The notes under the pieces: generated by a model
Told to the model about the DNA's origin: nothing
What the model saw: the letters and a program-made list of their open reading frames with translations, nothing else
Database searches by the model: none
Assembly: GCF_013402915.1 (NCBI RefSeq)
Contig: NC_050721.1
Span: forward strand, 1,116,001-1,180,000
From: Zygotorulaspora mrakii
Lineage: Eukaryota > Ascomycota > Saccharomycetes > Saccharomycetales > Saccharomycetaceae
Direction of reading: 5' to 3'
DNA length: 64,000 bases
Made by a program: the position numbers and the translations under genes
Part shown: positions 38,260 through 48,122 of the stretch, one piece after another
Numbering within the stretch: the stretch's first letter is position 1
Layout of the letters: each line of letters starts with the position of its first letter

Positions 38260-40926
38260 ATGTTGAGCACATCTCAATCTGAATCGGAATCAAGTGCATT
38301 TGAAGAAAACAAGAACAATAAAAGGTCGGCTCGTCAACAAACAGGCAATCAAAGAAAATTCGCATGTGTTGAGTGTCGGCAGCAGAAATCAAAGTGCGAT
38401 GCCTATGAGAAAGCACCGGAACCGTGCTCCAAATGTGCCAAAAAAGGTGTGCCGTGTATATTACAAAAAGACTTTAGAAGGACTTATAAGCGTGCAAGAA
38501 ATGAAGCTATAGAAAAGCGGTTCAAGGAGTTGACTGGAACTTTAACAAATTTGAGCTCTGAAGAAATTCTGGAGAAAATAAAGGAGGAACAGGCAGCATT
38601 ACTAGATGGTAAAAATTTCACAAAGGAAAAAATAAAAGAAGCGAAGGGGAAGTGTGGGCAATGTGGGCAATGTGGGCAAAACTCCCTTTGTGAGCGGAGT
38701 TCTTACGTTCCTACTCTCCCGAACGGCATGTCGGTCAAACTATCCGAGATACCGAGCAAAGATGAATCAGATTCACCAAACTGGTACTCAAGTTCGCAAT
38801 ACAATGTGGATAGTATCGGGATGACGGAAGAGCAACTGAAATGCACTCCAAAAAGTCTTGGCGACATTTTCATGTCAAGTGATACAATTGCAGAACTTTT
38901 TCAAGAATTTGCCTCTAAATATCACAAATTTTTACCCGTAGTCGATCTTTCGAAAGGTGCAGAAAGGATATATACCTTATCACCTTGTCTTTTCTGGGTC
39001 ATCATACTTATAGGGTTGCGTCGAAAAATAGGTGCTACCGAATTAATGACCAAACTATCGGTCCTGGTGAAATCTGTGTTGGCAGAAATAACAATCTCAC
39101 CCATCATCCGATATACTCCTTCGGATAACGATGAACCAGTTTTGAACGTTGCATCATTATATTCTGTCCAGGCATTCTTACTCTATACTTTTTGGCCACC
39201 TTTAACATCATCCCTGAGCGCGGATACTTCATGGAATACTATTGGCACAGCAACCTTCCAGGCGATACGTGTAGGCCTTAACTGTGCAGAGTTTTCGAAA
39301 GAATATGCCAGCGAAAATTCTGATCTCATTAGTGAGAAAGTAAAAACATGGGTGAGTTGTAATGTAGTGTCACAGACAATAGCCTCGAGTTTTGGATTTC
39401 CCGGATACGTTTGCTTCGACCATACAGTTATGAATGCAACTAGGACGCGACCAGCGCAGAACGAGACACAACCTGTTCCGCTATCAATATGCCAGATGGC
39501 CCAAATAGCATATTTTGAAAATCAAATGGTCAGTACCATGAATTCCAATCCCGCAAATGCTTTGGGAAAAGTAGGAGCAGAACAGAAGCAGCCTTTACTT
39601 CAGGTCCTAAATCAACAACTGAGCCAGCTGGAAATCAATTTGAATGAAGACAAGGTTGATGATATAAGAAAGTTTCTCCTGCTTGTTGCCAAGGTTCATC
39701 TGTTGACATATTATTTTGGTGATGCCTTTGCGACTGATGAAACGAAACTTGTACATTGTGGCTCAACACCCTTGACGATGCTTGAATCAAATTTCGAAAC
39801 GAAACGCGGTTTAGTAAGGGTCTACAATGCCACGATAGATTTACTCTCACATGCTAGTAATATGTGGAAAATGGATCCGGCAATAATTAAATATTTCCCG
39901 GGCGTTTTCGTCCTTAACATTTGGCAATCTGCCTGTATAATAAGCAAACTAGCACACTCCTCCCTTTGTCGAGTATTGGATGTAAAAAGAGGTAAAAAAG
40001 CGTACCAGGATGCTGTTTTGCTAACTTTTAATGCTTCAGTTCGCAAACATGATATGGCATACAGATCCTCGGGAATAATGAAAAGTGTATGGAGCATGTT
40101 TGCTAATATGTACGATGATTGGCAGAAAAGGAGCCACCAAGAAAACAATATTTCGAGCGATTTCAATTTGGACATAAATATAAAATCGAGAATGTCCGTT
40201 AGTGTATTCTTCGATTGTTTATATATACTTCGAGAAAAATGTGGAATGGCAAGAATGAAACGAGAAAGTCAACGAGATGAAGAAGAAGATGAAGATCCAG
40301 ACGAGGACAGAAGTACAGTAAGAAATGGTCAAATCGATGACGAGGAAGTTTACAGCAAGACAGAAAACCATGGAAGACGATTGTCGGCAAACAAGCACCC
40401 GGAAGCCAATGCAAGGAAAATCATCAAGACAATTCCCTTAGATCCGAATCCTATCAACGCTACAAGTAACAGTGCTGGAAGTAGCCTTGCTTCTCCAAAC
40501 AGTCAAACGACAGACGTTTTGTCACTGGAAGGCATATTAAACAAGAACTCACCCGGCGATGAATTGAATGGGAGCACATCAGTGCTGCACAGTAAGCGTT
40601 CTATCAAGAACCAGCCACATGTGTCGCAAAATGCACTCATTGAGAACATGTTGGCCGCAGGGCCTTCTTCACTTGGTATGCAGAGTTTGAGCATGAATTC
40701 CAACTCGCTGTCCAGTTCAGCAACTCCTTATGAAGTTGAAGCTGCGTTTGAGCTAAATTCGCAGGATCATCTGCAGCAACAAGACGAACAGGAACGATGT
40801 ACCGTCCCTCAAGGTACGCACTCTCCGCACAATATCGCAGATCATTGGGAGAACTGGGAATCAGACACTGTGTGGAAAGACGTAGATCTGCTCATGAATG
40901 AGTTTGCATTCAACCCTACCGTTTAG
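38260..40926 (+). CDS. LEU3: LEU3, zinc-cluster regulator of branched-chain amino-acid genes
   Basis: Zn(II)2Cys6 transcription factor that binds CCGGNNCCGG-type sites. It activates leucine, isoleucine and valine genes when alpha-isopropylmalate is present and represses them otherwise. The frame is open from 38209, but ATG 38260 gives 888 residues, close to the 886 of S. cerevisiae, and removes an unlikely hydrophobic leader. The zinc cluster is at about 36-66 (C-x2-C-x6-C-x9-C-x2-C-x6-C), followed by the linker DFRRTYKRARNEAIEKRFKE. A large middle regulatory domain follows. The acidic C-terminal activation segment ends WKDVDLLMNEFAFNP, strongly like Leu3. A small tandem repeat codes for GQC-GQC-GQ near residues 132-139. 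Confidence 0.95.
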   Translation: MLSTSQSESESSAFEENKNNKRSARQQTGNQRKFACVECRQQKSKCDAYEKAPEPCSKCAKKGVPCILQKDFRRTYKRARNEAIEKRFKELTGTLTNLSSEEILEKIKEEQAALLDGKNFTKEKIKEAKGKCGQCGQCGQNSLCERSSYVPTLPNGMSVKLSEIPSKDESDSPNWYSSSQYNVDSIGMTEEQLKCTPKSLGDIFMSSDTIAELFQEFASKYHKFLPVVDLSKGAERIYTLSPCLFWVIILIGLRRKIGATELMTKLSVLVKSVLAEITISPIIRYTPSDNDEPVLNVASLYSVQAFLLYTFWPPLTSSLSADTSWNTIGTATFQAIRVGLNCAEFSKEYASENSDLISEKVKTWVSCNVVSQTIASSFGFPGYVCFDHTVMNATRTRPAQNETQPVPLSICQMAQIAYFENQMVSTMNSNPANALGKVGAEQKQPLLQVLNQQLSQLEINLNEDKVDDIRKFLLLVAKVHLLTYYFGDAFATDETKLVHCGSTPLTMLESNFETKRGLVRVYNATIDLLSHASNMWKMDPAIIKYFPGVFVLNIWQSACIISKLAHSSLCRVLDVKRGKKAYQDAVLLTFNASVRKHDMAYRSSGIMKSVWSMFANMYDDWQKRSHQENNISSDFNLDINIKSRMSVSVFFDCLYILREKCGMARMKRESQRDEEEDEDPDEDRSTVRNGQIDDEEVYSKTENHGRRLSANKHPEANARKIIKTIPLDPNPINATSNSAGSSLASPNSQTTDVLSLEGILNKNSPGDELNGSTSVLHSKRSIKNQPHVSQNALIENMLAAGPSSLGMQSLSMNSNSLSSSATPYEVEAAFELNSQDHLQQQDEQERCTVPQGTHSPHNIADHWENWESDTVWKDVDLLMNEFAFNPTV
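38654..38680 (+). repeat. Three tandem copies of a 9-bp unit within LEU3
   Basis: TGTGGGCAA repeated, the last copy followed by AACTCC; encodes Cys-Gly-Gln three times in a linker region. Confidence 0.8.
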
Positions 40927-41321
40927 ATTACTGGACACATCAACCAGTGTATTTTTGCGACAACCCCAGTATACAATATGATTTTGTATTCACTTGGCAT
41001 TTCGATGTTACTACAATAAAGGCCGCGGTGCACGGGTTCGCAAAGAGAAATTGGTGAGTGAAAAATTTTTTATAGGATGGGAGAACAGTATGAGATGCAT
41101 CGAGGATAGATTATGTAGTATTGAATAAATAATATGTCAATAAGCTCTGCACTAAGCGCTAAGCAACTAGGAGTCGATTGTAGCAGTTACTTTTAGGCAG
41201 GTATAATAATTTGTGGAAGAAATACAGGTTATTTTTTTTATACGCACCTGCCCCATTGCCATTTGTTTAGGAGAAAGCTGTTTGAGACTACTACAACAAC
41301 TACTAGTAAAATATTAACAAT
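40927..41321. promoter_or_regulatory. LEU3-GCD11 spacer / GCD11 promoter
   Basis: No gene seen. A T-rich tract with a TATA-like TTTTTTTATACG lies near 41233, about 85 bp before the GCD11 ATG. Confidence 0.4.
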
Positions 41322-42914
41322 ATGACGGATTTACAAGACCGTGAGCCAAGTATCATTATCAATGGAAACATGGAGCCAGAGGAAGACGAATACATGTATG
41401 ACAATGAAGAGCTTGTCGAAGATCAAGTAAACGAAGACGACGTGAACGGCAATGAAGCAAAGCCAAAAAAGACAGTCACGTTTGGTGATTTGGGAGAAGT
41501 CGAAGATGACGAGGAGCAAAGAAGACAAGAATTTGAAGAAGGTGGCGGTTTACCTGAGCAGCCTGAAAATCCAGATTTTACTGAATTGACTCCACTGTCC
41601 CCAGAGATTATTAACAGACAGGCTACAATTAACATTGGTACTATCGGACATGTCGCGCATGGTAAATCTACGGTTGTAAGGGCCATTTCTGGAGTTCAGA
41701 CTGTTCGTTTCAAGGACGAATTGGAACGTAACATTACCATTAAACTAGGTTACGCAAATGCTAAAATTTATAAATGTGAAGATCCAAATTGTCCAGAACC
41801 TGATGCTTACAAATCTTTCAAATCTGACAAAGAGATCCGTCCTAGATGTACCGTTCCAGGCTTCGAGAATACTCGTTATAAGTTGTTACGTCATGTTTCA
41901 TTTGTGGACTGTCCAGGGCACGATATCTTAATGAGTACCATGTTGTCAGGTGCAGCAGTTATGGATGCAGCTTTACTGTTAATTGCTGGCAATGAACCTT
42001 GTCCACAACCTCAAACTTCCGAACATTTAGCCGCTATCGAGATTATGAAATTAAAGCATGTTATCATTCTACAAAATAAAGTTGATTTAATGAGAGAAGA
42101 AAGCGCTTTAGAACACGAAAAATCAATAAAGAAATTTATAAGAGGTACTATCGCGGATGGTGCCCCCATAGTACCAATCTCAGCACAATTGAAATACAAC
42201 ATCGATGCTGTAAATGAATTTATCGTTAAGACAATTCCGGTTCCACCTAGAGATTTTTTGATTTCGCCTCGTCTAATCGTCATTCGTTCATTCGATGTGA
42301 ATAAACCGGGTGCTGAAATCGACGATTTGAAAGGTGGTGTTGCTGGTGGCTCAATTCTAAATGGTGTTTTCAAGTTAGGTGATGAAATTGAGATTAGACC
42401 GGGAATTGTTACAAAAGATGAAAGAGGTAAGATCCAATGTAAGCCAATTTTTTCCAATATTGTGTCCCTATTTGCAGAACAGAACGATTTGAAATTTGCT
42501 GTTCCTGGTGGTCTTATCGGTGTGGGTACAAAGGTCGATCCGACTCTTTGTAGAGCAGATCGTCTTGTTGGCCAAGTCGTCGGTGCTAAGGGTCACCTTC
42601 CAAGTATTTACACAGATATTGAAATAAACTACTTCCTGCTACGTCGTTTACTTGGTGTTAAGACTGACGGTCAAAAACAGGCAAAAGTTAGAAAACTGGA
42701 ATCAGATGAAGTCCTGATGGTTAATATTGGCTCTACTGCTACTGGTGCCCGTGTCGTCGCTGTAAAAGCGGATATGGCTAGGTTGCAACTTACTTCTCCA
42801 GCATGTACAGAAATTAACGAAAAGATTGCTCTATCGAGACGTATTGAGAAGCATTGGCGTTTAATCGGTTGGGCAACAATCAAAAGGGGTACTACACTTG
42901 AACCAACGTTTTAA
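41322..42914 (+). CDS. GCD11: GCD11, translation initiation factor eIF2 gamma
   Basis: GTPase subunit of eIF2, which brings initiator Met-tRNA to the 40S ribosome. It has 530 residues (S. cerevisiae 527). An acidic N-terminal tail (1-90) is followed by the G domain: P-loop GHVAHGKST (109-117), DCPGHD (196-201) and NKVD. Domains II and III follow, ending [29 protein letters not shown]. The zinc-ribbon insert keeps Cys152, Cys157 and Cys176. Positions 162 and 181, Cys in S. cerevisiae as I recall that sequence, are Ala and Phe here. Strong codon bias fits high expression. Convergent with SST2. Confidence 0.97.
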   Translation: MTDLQDREPSIIINGNMEPEEDEYMYDNEELVEDQVNEDDVNGNEAKPKKTVTFGDLGEVEDDEEQRRQEFEEGGGLPEQPENPDFTELTPLSPEIINRQATINIGTIGHVAHGKSTVVRAISGVQTVRFKDELERNITIKLGYANAKIYKCEDPNCPEPDAYKSFKSDKEIRPRCTVPGFENTRYKLLRHVSFVDCPGHDILMSTMLSGAAVMDAALLLIAGNEPCPQPQTSEHLAAIEIMKLKHVIILQNKVDLMREESALEHEKSIKKFIRGTIADGAPIVPISAQLKYNIDAVNEFIVKTIPVPPRDFLISPRLIVIRSFDVNKPGAEIDDLKGGVAGGSILNGVFKLGDEIEIRPGIVTKDERGKIQCKPIFSNIVSLFAEQNDLKFAVPGGLIGVGTKVDPTLCRADRLVGQVVGAKGHLPSIYTDIEINYFLLRRLLGVKTDGQKQAKVRKLESDEVLMVNIGSTATGARVVAVKADMARLQLTSPACTEINEKIALSRRIEKHWRLIGWATIKRGTTLEPTF

Positions 42915-43221
42915 AACATTGGCATTTAGCTTCCACACTTATCATCTCATTTCTGGCATGCCCTTCTCTATGTCCATATAGAAAATAAAACGCGTTTTTG
43001 TATGGCACAGCCTACATATGTATAGTTAATTATCTACTGATCTTAATAAGGGCTGTTGTATGCATATTTAGGGGTTAATTTTTTTTGTTTAGAATTTTAC
43101 TTTTACATGAGGAAGTTCAATAATAATACATTTCTCAGTTTTGCTTAATTCTTTCTTTATTTTCGAGGTTTAAAAGCTGATAAACGTGGTTTTGTCGTGA
43201 AACGCTGGTGCCCTCTCTAAA
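42915..43221. other. GCD11-SST2 convergent 3' spacer
   Basis: 307 bp of A/T-rich DNA between two stops, with TATATGTATAG and T-runs suitable for 3'-end formation of both transcripts. Nothing else seen. Confidence 0.4.
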
Positions 43222-45366
43222 CTAAAGCTCAATAAAAGTAGATAGTGCTTCTTGATAAATATTCGAACGCATGAATTTCTGAAGAGAGTCAATCTTCATT
43301 AGATGATGCAAATTGTGACTCACAACCTCAAATTTAGGATGTAGCTTTGATAAAACATTTAAAGTGTTGAATATTCTGTCTTCTTCGATTTTGGGGAGCT
43401 TTACATATTTTGAGGCGTTTTTAGAGGAACAGGAATTGATAATTGAACACTCAGTGTGAGAGTCACTAAAATTGGGGCTAAATTTGGCAACGCTATCATC
43501 GCAAACATTCAATTTTTTTCCCAACTCATTCTTTATATTTTGCTCAGCGCTACCTTCTCCAGAGCTTTTTTTTATAACGCAATGTGTTGATAAATCGAGC
43601 AGAGGGCTTTCCACTGGTGTCATCGGAGATGATTTGGCATCTTCAAAAATATCATCATCAAAATTAGGAATTGTGGGGGATTTTTCAGTTAAGGGAGATC
43701 TTGGATGTAGCATTATTCTGCTTATAGATTCGCGTAGGTGATGGTCGATATTAAGCTGATAGGGAGAGTTGACCATTATATAGGAGGAATATATGTGATA
43801 TGCCATTTCTAAGCACTCATTAGCATGCCTGGAAAAGGCCGTGTCGACAGTGGCCCTTATGTTACCCCTTGAAGCTCTCATAGTTTCTGGAAATCTAACG
43901 CCTTCAACAGCTTTCGAACTGAGAGCTTTCTCCAATAAATCCATTTTTTTCAGCAACTTCTGAATTTCCATATATGCGTCGAGATTTTCCGCACAAAAGT
44001 CATTCTCTAAATGTCTCCTGAACAAATACCTCATTCCTGGATCACTCAAAACATCCTTCATACTCTTGAACTGAAAATTATTCGCAAAATCTAAATCTTC
44101 TTCATCCGATCCTGAGCTTTGAACTCCATACACATCTTCCCGATCAGTCCATTCTTTATCACGAACTTTTATTTGAAGTGCATCTGGTCTCTTGCTTGAT
44201 ACAGTATCAATTGATCTCTTGATTCCACTTTCGCTGTTCCACTGAATACATTCCCAACCGCGCTGACTCAGCGTATAAAAAGACGATCTACTAACGTGAA
44301 ACCTTTTTCTACAGTTTTCCGATGGTGGTAGAAGAATCGGCACGATTAATCCGGCTTTCAAGAAAAGTGCCGCTACTGAAACCGCCTCCTTTGGATACAT
44401 AACATCTGTACAGTCCATTATCCATTGCCAAAATGCCTTGGTAGTAAAACAGAAATCAATTAAGGTTTTTTTTTGGCCAAACACCTTAGACTTGAATACT
44501 CTCAAACCGCCATCAGAAACATAATATTGAATATGAGAGTCTGAGTCCGGATTGGTGAAAAATTTATGGAAGAAAGGAGATGCTCGGTTTTCATCTTTAA
44601 AGCTTGATTCCGTCTCTACATCTGACTGATCACCTTCAATTCCTTCAAAACTTGTTTTGCTTTGAAATGGTCTGTATTTAACACTTTCGAAGCTAAATAC
44701 GTCGTTGTTGTACTCTAAGAGTTTAGACAATGAGGCAACTTTATCTTGGGGCTTCGTTGGCGACCAAACATTTGGCGATGGACCCATCAACTTGGTGAAA
44801 AGCAAACGCACTAAACTATCACTGTGTATTATTGAGTCATTTGCAGGATTTCTTTCAAATATAAATAGGTCCATAGAATTGAAGTCGCTCAACAGTAGTT
44901 TCGGAATTTCTTTTAAACCGATATCTCTAACATATTTTTGTAAAACACTAACGCCCTTTGGCGTTGGTTGTAATAGCACTTTCTCCTTCGGACTTGTGCG
45001 GGTTCTGTCAGCTGGTGTATGCAACAATTTAGCTGTCATAAAGATTTCCAACAAATGGAATGCCAATTCGGCATGAATTTTGTATGAAATGTTAACACAA
45101 GTTGTGCCTATATCAACTTGAAGCTCCAAGTTTCTCATTCTTTCCATAGCTTCTTCCACTGAGAATGCAAATCTGTAGGTCGTTTTTGGAAAGCTTGGTA
45201 GCCATTTCTTTGATTTTTTACCACTATCGTCCTGTAAATTGAGGCATATTAAAAACACAGAGTACACAGTTTTTAAATCATAAGTGAAGATCAATCCATT
45301 GGGCGTTCTGCAGAAGCTTCTCGTTACTAGCTCGTGCAATGTTGTTGTATCGATGTCGCTTGCCAT
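43222..45366 (-). CDS. SST2: SST2, RGS GTPase-activating protein for the pheromone G-alpha
   Basis: Speeds GTP hydrolysis by Gpa1 and so desensitises cells to mating pheromone; it docks on the receptor tail through its DEP domains. The product has 714 residues (S. cerevisiae 698). The N-terminal DEP-related region (about 8-150) begins with a segment including RTPNGLIFTYDLKTVYS. The DEP domain KTLIDFCFTTKAFWQWIMDCTD is at about 280-370. The RGS domain starts near 438 with SDPGMRYLFRRHLENDFCAENLDAYMEI and is split by a less conserved insert before ANECLEMAYHIYSSYIM. Its promoter carries three pheromone response elements. Confidence 0.96.
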   Translation of the reverse strand: MASDIDTTTLHELVTRSFCRTPNGLIFTYDLKTVYSVFLICLNLQDDSGKKSKKWLPSFPKTTYRFAFSVEEAMERMRNLELQVDIGTTCVNISYKIHAELAFHLLEIFMTAKLLHTPADRTRTSPKEKVLLQPTPKGVSVLQKYVRDIGLKEIPKLLLSDFNSMDLFIFERNPANDSIIHSDSLVRLLFTKLMGPSPNVWSPTKPQDKVASLSKLLEYNNDVFSFESVKYRPFQSKTSFEGIEGDQSDVETESSFKDENRASPFFHKFFTNPDSDSHIQYYVSDGGLRVFKSKVFGQKKTLIDFCFTTKAFWQWIMDCTDVMYPKEAVSVAALFLKAGLIVPILLPPSENCRKRFHVSRSSFYTLSQRGWECIQWNSESGIKRSIDTVSSKRPDALQIKVRDKEWTDREDVYGVQSSGSDEEDLDFANNFQFKSMKDVLSDPGMRYLFRRHLENDFCAENLDAYMEIQKLLKKMDLLEKALSSKAVEGVRFPETMRASRGNIRATVDTAFSRHANECLEMAYHIYSSYIMVNSPYQLNIDHHLRESISRIMLHPRSPLTEKSPTIPNFDDDIFEDAKSSPMTPVESPLLDLSTHCVIKKSSGEGSAEQNIKNELGKKLNVCDDSVAKFSPNFSDSHTECSIINSCSSKNASKYVKLPKIEEDRIFNTLNVLSKLHPKFEVVSHNLHHLMKIDSLQKFMRSNIYQEALSTFIEL

Positions 45367-45723
45367 GATAGTATACCCTTGTTCAATATTATGGCGCGAG
45401 GATATTTCACCATGGGAGTTAATCGCTGAATTTCAGGTGCAAAGCTCCATTATTATATACCTCACTTTCTGAAACAGCAGCGAGCCTGCGCAACCATCTT
45501 CCAACTCTCTCTTCTCTTTGTATCATCCATCACCAATGCCTACAGTTCTCCCTTTTCTGTCAAATCTGAAACAGACATCTCGAGTGATATCGCTTAATGT
45601 GCCGAAGCCTCAAAAGTGAAAGGCCAAGAAAATGAAAGGCAAATATACTTGTAGATTCCAGTTAGTAACTTTAACTAAGATTTAAGGGTATATAAGATGA
45701 AACAATCACATTAGTTCGGATAG
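45367..45723 (-). promoter_or_regulatory. SST2 promoter with three pheromone response elements
   Basis: TGAAACA, the Ste12 site, occurs at 45470-45476, 45567-45573 and 45698-45704 (the last as the full ATGAAACA), all in the same orientation. They lie about 104, 201 and 332 bp upstream of the SST2 start. This fits pheromone induction of SST2, a negative-feedback gene in S. cerevisiae. Confidence 0.7.
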
Positions 45724-47733
45724 TTAATAAAGGTCGGCCAAGTCTCTGGTTCCACTTCCGTCCTTGTCCTTTTCGGTCTCATTGATTTTTCGCATGTTTT
45801 GCTGATTTTGGCTCGAAGTCTGTTTCATTTCTTGACTTCCAGGTTCATTCTGTACCTGTTCTTGAGTGCGTGTGTGTGTGTAAGGTTCCGTTGGGAGCCG
45901 AGAATTTCTGTGTGTCGGGACTTGAGATGTTGCTTGTTTTTGAATCTGTGTCTGCGGCTGTGTTTCATAATTTGATGGTTTTGTGTCGTTACGGGGTTGA
46001 CGAGGGATTGCCACTGACCTGTCATGGAATTGTTCATGTCTTGCATAATTTCTTGGAGGTGTCTCAGTGGCGTTAAAAGTCTGTTTTGATCTGTCATAGT
46101 AACCAGCATCCTTTTGCCCGTAACTGTTATACGCGGCAGGACCTGTAGGTATATTGTCGGTACGTTGAAACCTGGAAGACTGAGGACCTTTGGGTAAACG
46201 AGCTGCAAACGAGGAAGGAGCGCCTGCGTCATCTGGATGGAATCGATACTGATCTGACTGTCTATAATTATTACTGTATGATGCTTTGCTGGTAAAGCCA
46301 CTGTTACCACTATTTCCGTTATACCTCGAGACCTGACGTTGCGCAGGAGCCATGGTATTACTTCTATAGCTATTGGTTGCAGCTGCCGCCTTTTGTGCCG
46401 GTCCTTTAGGAAAGTTATTGTGACCAGGTGCTTTGGGCATTTGAGTGGCAGCAGATGAAATTTTTGATTCAGTTACATGTCCTCTTGGAGCTGTTGGAGC
46501 CTTCTGTGACATTGCTTGCTGCATTTCCTCTTTATATCGTTTGATATCAGCCTCATGGCTCTCCTCACATGGCAAATTCAGCTTAGCAGATGGCAATGGT
46601 TCTTGTTTGAAGAATGGATGATGAACTGCTGACATTGCCGTCAAACGCTTGTATGGATCCAGTGCTAGTAGGTTTCGTAGAAAATCCAAACCCGTTTCAT
46701 CTAGAAAAGAGCCAAATCTCTCCTTCAGATTGCCGAGGTATTTGCTTTTAGTTAATTCTGCACCTGGTAGAAGTTCAGCTGATGGCCAGTCTTCCTTAGA
46801 GGGGGTCCCCAGCAGTTTAAAGATAACATGGCCCTGATCAATATCCGTCGTTCCCTGAAGGATTGGCTTTTTCTCGAAACACTCGGCGAAAACACAACCA
46901 ACACCCCAAATATCAACTGCCGTTGTATAAAATTTATCGCCCAGGACCAGCTCTGGAGCCCTATACCATCTTGTTACTACTACAGAGGTATATTTGGCAC
47001 CCGCTCCCGCTCCACCTGGATACTTTAAATTTGGTGGCGACCCATAATATAACCTGGCCAGGCCGAAATCTGCAAGTTTCAAGACGCCGTTGTGATCTAC
47101 TAGGATGTTGGCAGTCTTGATATCCCTATGCATAAATTTCTGGCAATGGATGTAGTTAATGCTCTCCAGCAGTTGAAGCATGAGATTCTTAATGTCGCTC
47201 AACTGAAGGTTCATTCTAGGGTTATGGAGTATTCCGGAAAGATCTGAAACCATGTAGGGAAGAATCATATAGAAAGATTTTGTCAAAGGAGTTTTACCTG
47301 ATGTTTGTTGATGCTCAACATTTGTCCCAGAGCCATGCTTTGTCGTAGGAGGATAGTCATAAACCATTTCGATCAATTTAATGACATTTTTATGGTCCAA
47401 TCTTCTGAGTATCGTAATCTCTCTCTGAGCTGTGATGGGGAAAAGATCTTTTTCAACATTAACGATGATTTTTTTCATTGCAACTTGGCGCTGCGTTTCT
47501 AAATGAACACCCTTGTAAACTTCACCGAAGGTTCCTTGACCCAACTTTTTTTCCTCCCTGTAGTGTCCAGCAAATTTTGTACACCCGTAAACTTTCTCAT
47601 CAGCTCCAGCCTTCAATTCTATATACGTTAACCCACTTTTAAAGTCCTTTTGAACAGTAGGAATCTGTTTGACTTTCCCAATTTTATATTTGGACTCGGT
47701 CTTTCTCTCAGCATCTGGTCTTGTACCATCCAT
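45724..47733 (-). CDS. SGV1: SGV1/BUR1, cyclin-dependent kinase of transcription elongation
   Basis: Catalytic subunit of the Bur1-Bur2 kinase (CDK9-like), which phosphorylates Spt5 and RNA polymerase II. The frame opens at 47781, but the ATG at 47733 ([21 protein letters not shown]) aligns with the S. cerevisiae start and gives 669 residues. Visible elements are the glycine loop [12 protein letters not shown], the catalytic loop [20 protein letters not shown], the activation segment [14 protein letters not shown] with the phosphorylatable Thr, and [11 protein letters not shown]. The long C-terminal half is rich in Gln, Asn, Ser, Tyr and Arg and poorly conserved, but the last residues LADLY match S. 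cerevisiae. Confidence 0.95.
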   Translation of the reverse strand: MDGTRPDAERKTESKYKIGKVKQIPTVQKDFKSGLTYIELKAGADEKVYGCTKFAGHYREEKKLGQGTFGEVYKGVHLETQRQVAMKKIIVNVEKDLFPITAQREITILRRLDHKNVIKLIEMVYDYPPTTKHGSGTNVEHQQTSGKTPLTKSFYMILPYMVSDLSGILHNPRMNLQLSDIKNLMLQLLESINYIHCQKFMHRDIKTANILVDHNGVLKLADFGLARLYYGSPPNLKYPGGAGAGAKYTSVVVTRWYRAPELVLGDKFYTTAVDIWGVGCVFAECFEKKPILQGTTDIDQGHVIFKLLGTPSKEDWPSAELLPGAELTKSKYLGNLKERFGSFLDETGLDFLRNLLALDPYKRLTAMSAVHHPFFKQEPLPSAKLNLPCEESHEADIKRYKEEMQQAMSQKAPTAPRGHVTESKISSAATQMPKAPGHNNFPKGPAQKAAAATNSYRSNTMAPAQRQVSRYNGNSGNSGFTSKASYSNNYRQSDQYRFHPDDAGAPSSFAARLPKGPQSSRFQRTDNIPTGPAAYNSYGQKDAGYYDRSKQTFNATETPPRNYARHEQFHDRSVAIPRQPRNDTKPSNYETQPQTQIQKQATSQVPTHRNSRLPTEPYTHTRTQEQVQNEPGSQEMKQTSSQNQQNMRKINETEKDKDGSGTRDLADLY

Positions 47734-48122
47734 TACAATATAAAGATATGCTGCGTTATGGAAGCCACTCACAATCTTCAACTCGTCAGCTGAATGTGTT
47801 CGCCTTTAATATAAGTTTGCCCATCGTTAAGAATCTTTAACTTTTTCACATTCGTCACTTAGCGGAAAAGGTAACAAAGTTCATATAACATGTTACCCCA
47901 CCTAAAGACGTATTTAAACCTATTTAAAGCATCCGTTTGCTGCGTAAAAGTGGGCTACTTTACAACTTTCTCTGATCGATGGGCCAGCTTCCGTGCTTCT
48001 TTTTAATCAAAAGCTTCAGAGAAAAAATGGTTGACATGTAAAATCGAATTTTCACAGGGTCCGGATGCTTGATTCGGAGTCTGTTAAACAGTATCAATCC
48101 CTCATAGTAACGATGATTCCGT
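47734..48122. promoter_or_regulatory. ORC4-SGV1 spacer / SGV1 promoter
   Basis: Two GGTAAC/GTTACC cores lie near 47870 and 47890, partial matches to the Reb1 site. No gene recognised; the 68-codon frame at 47960-48166 overlaps the end of ORC4 on the same strand and is chance. Confidence 0.4.
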
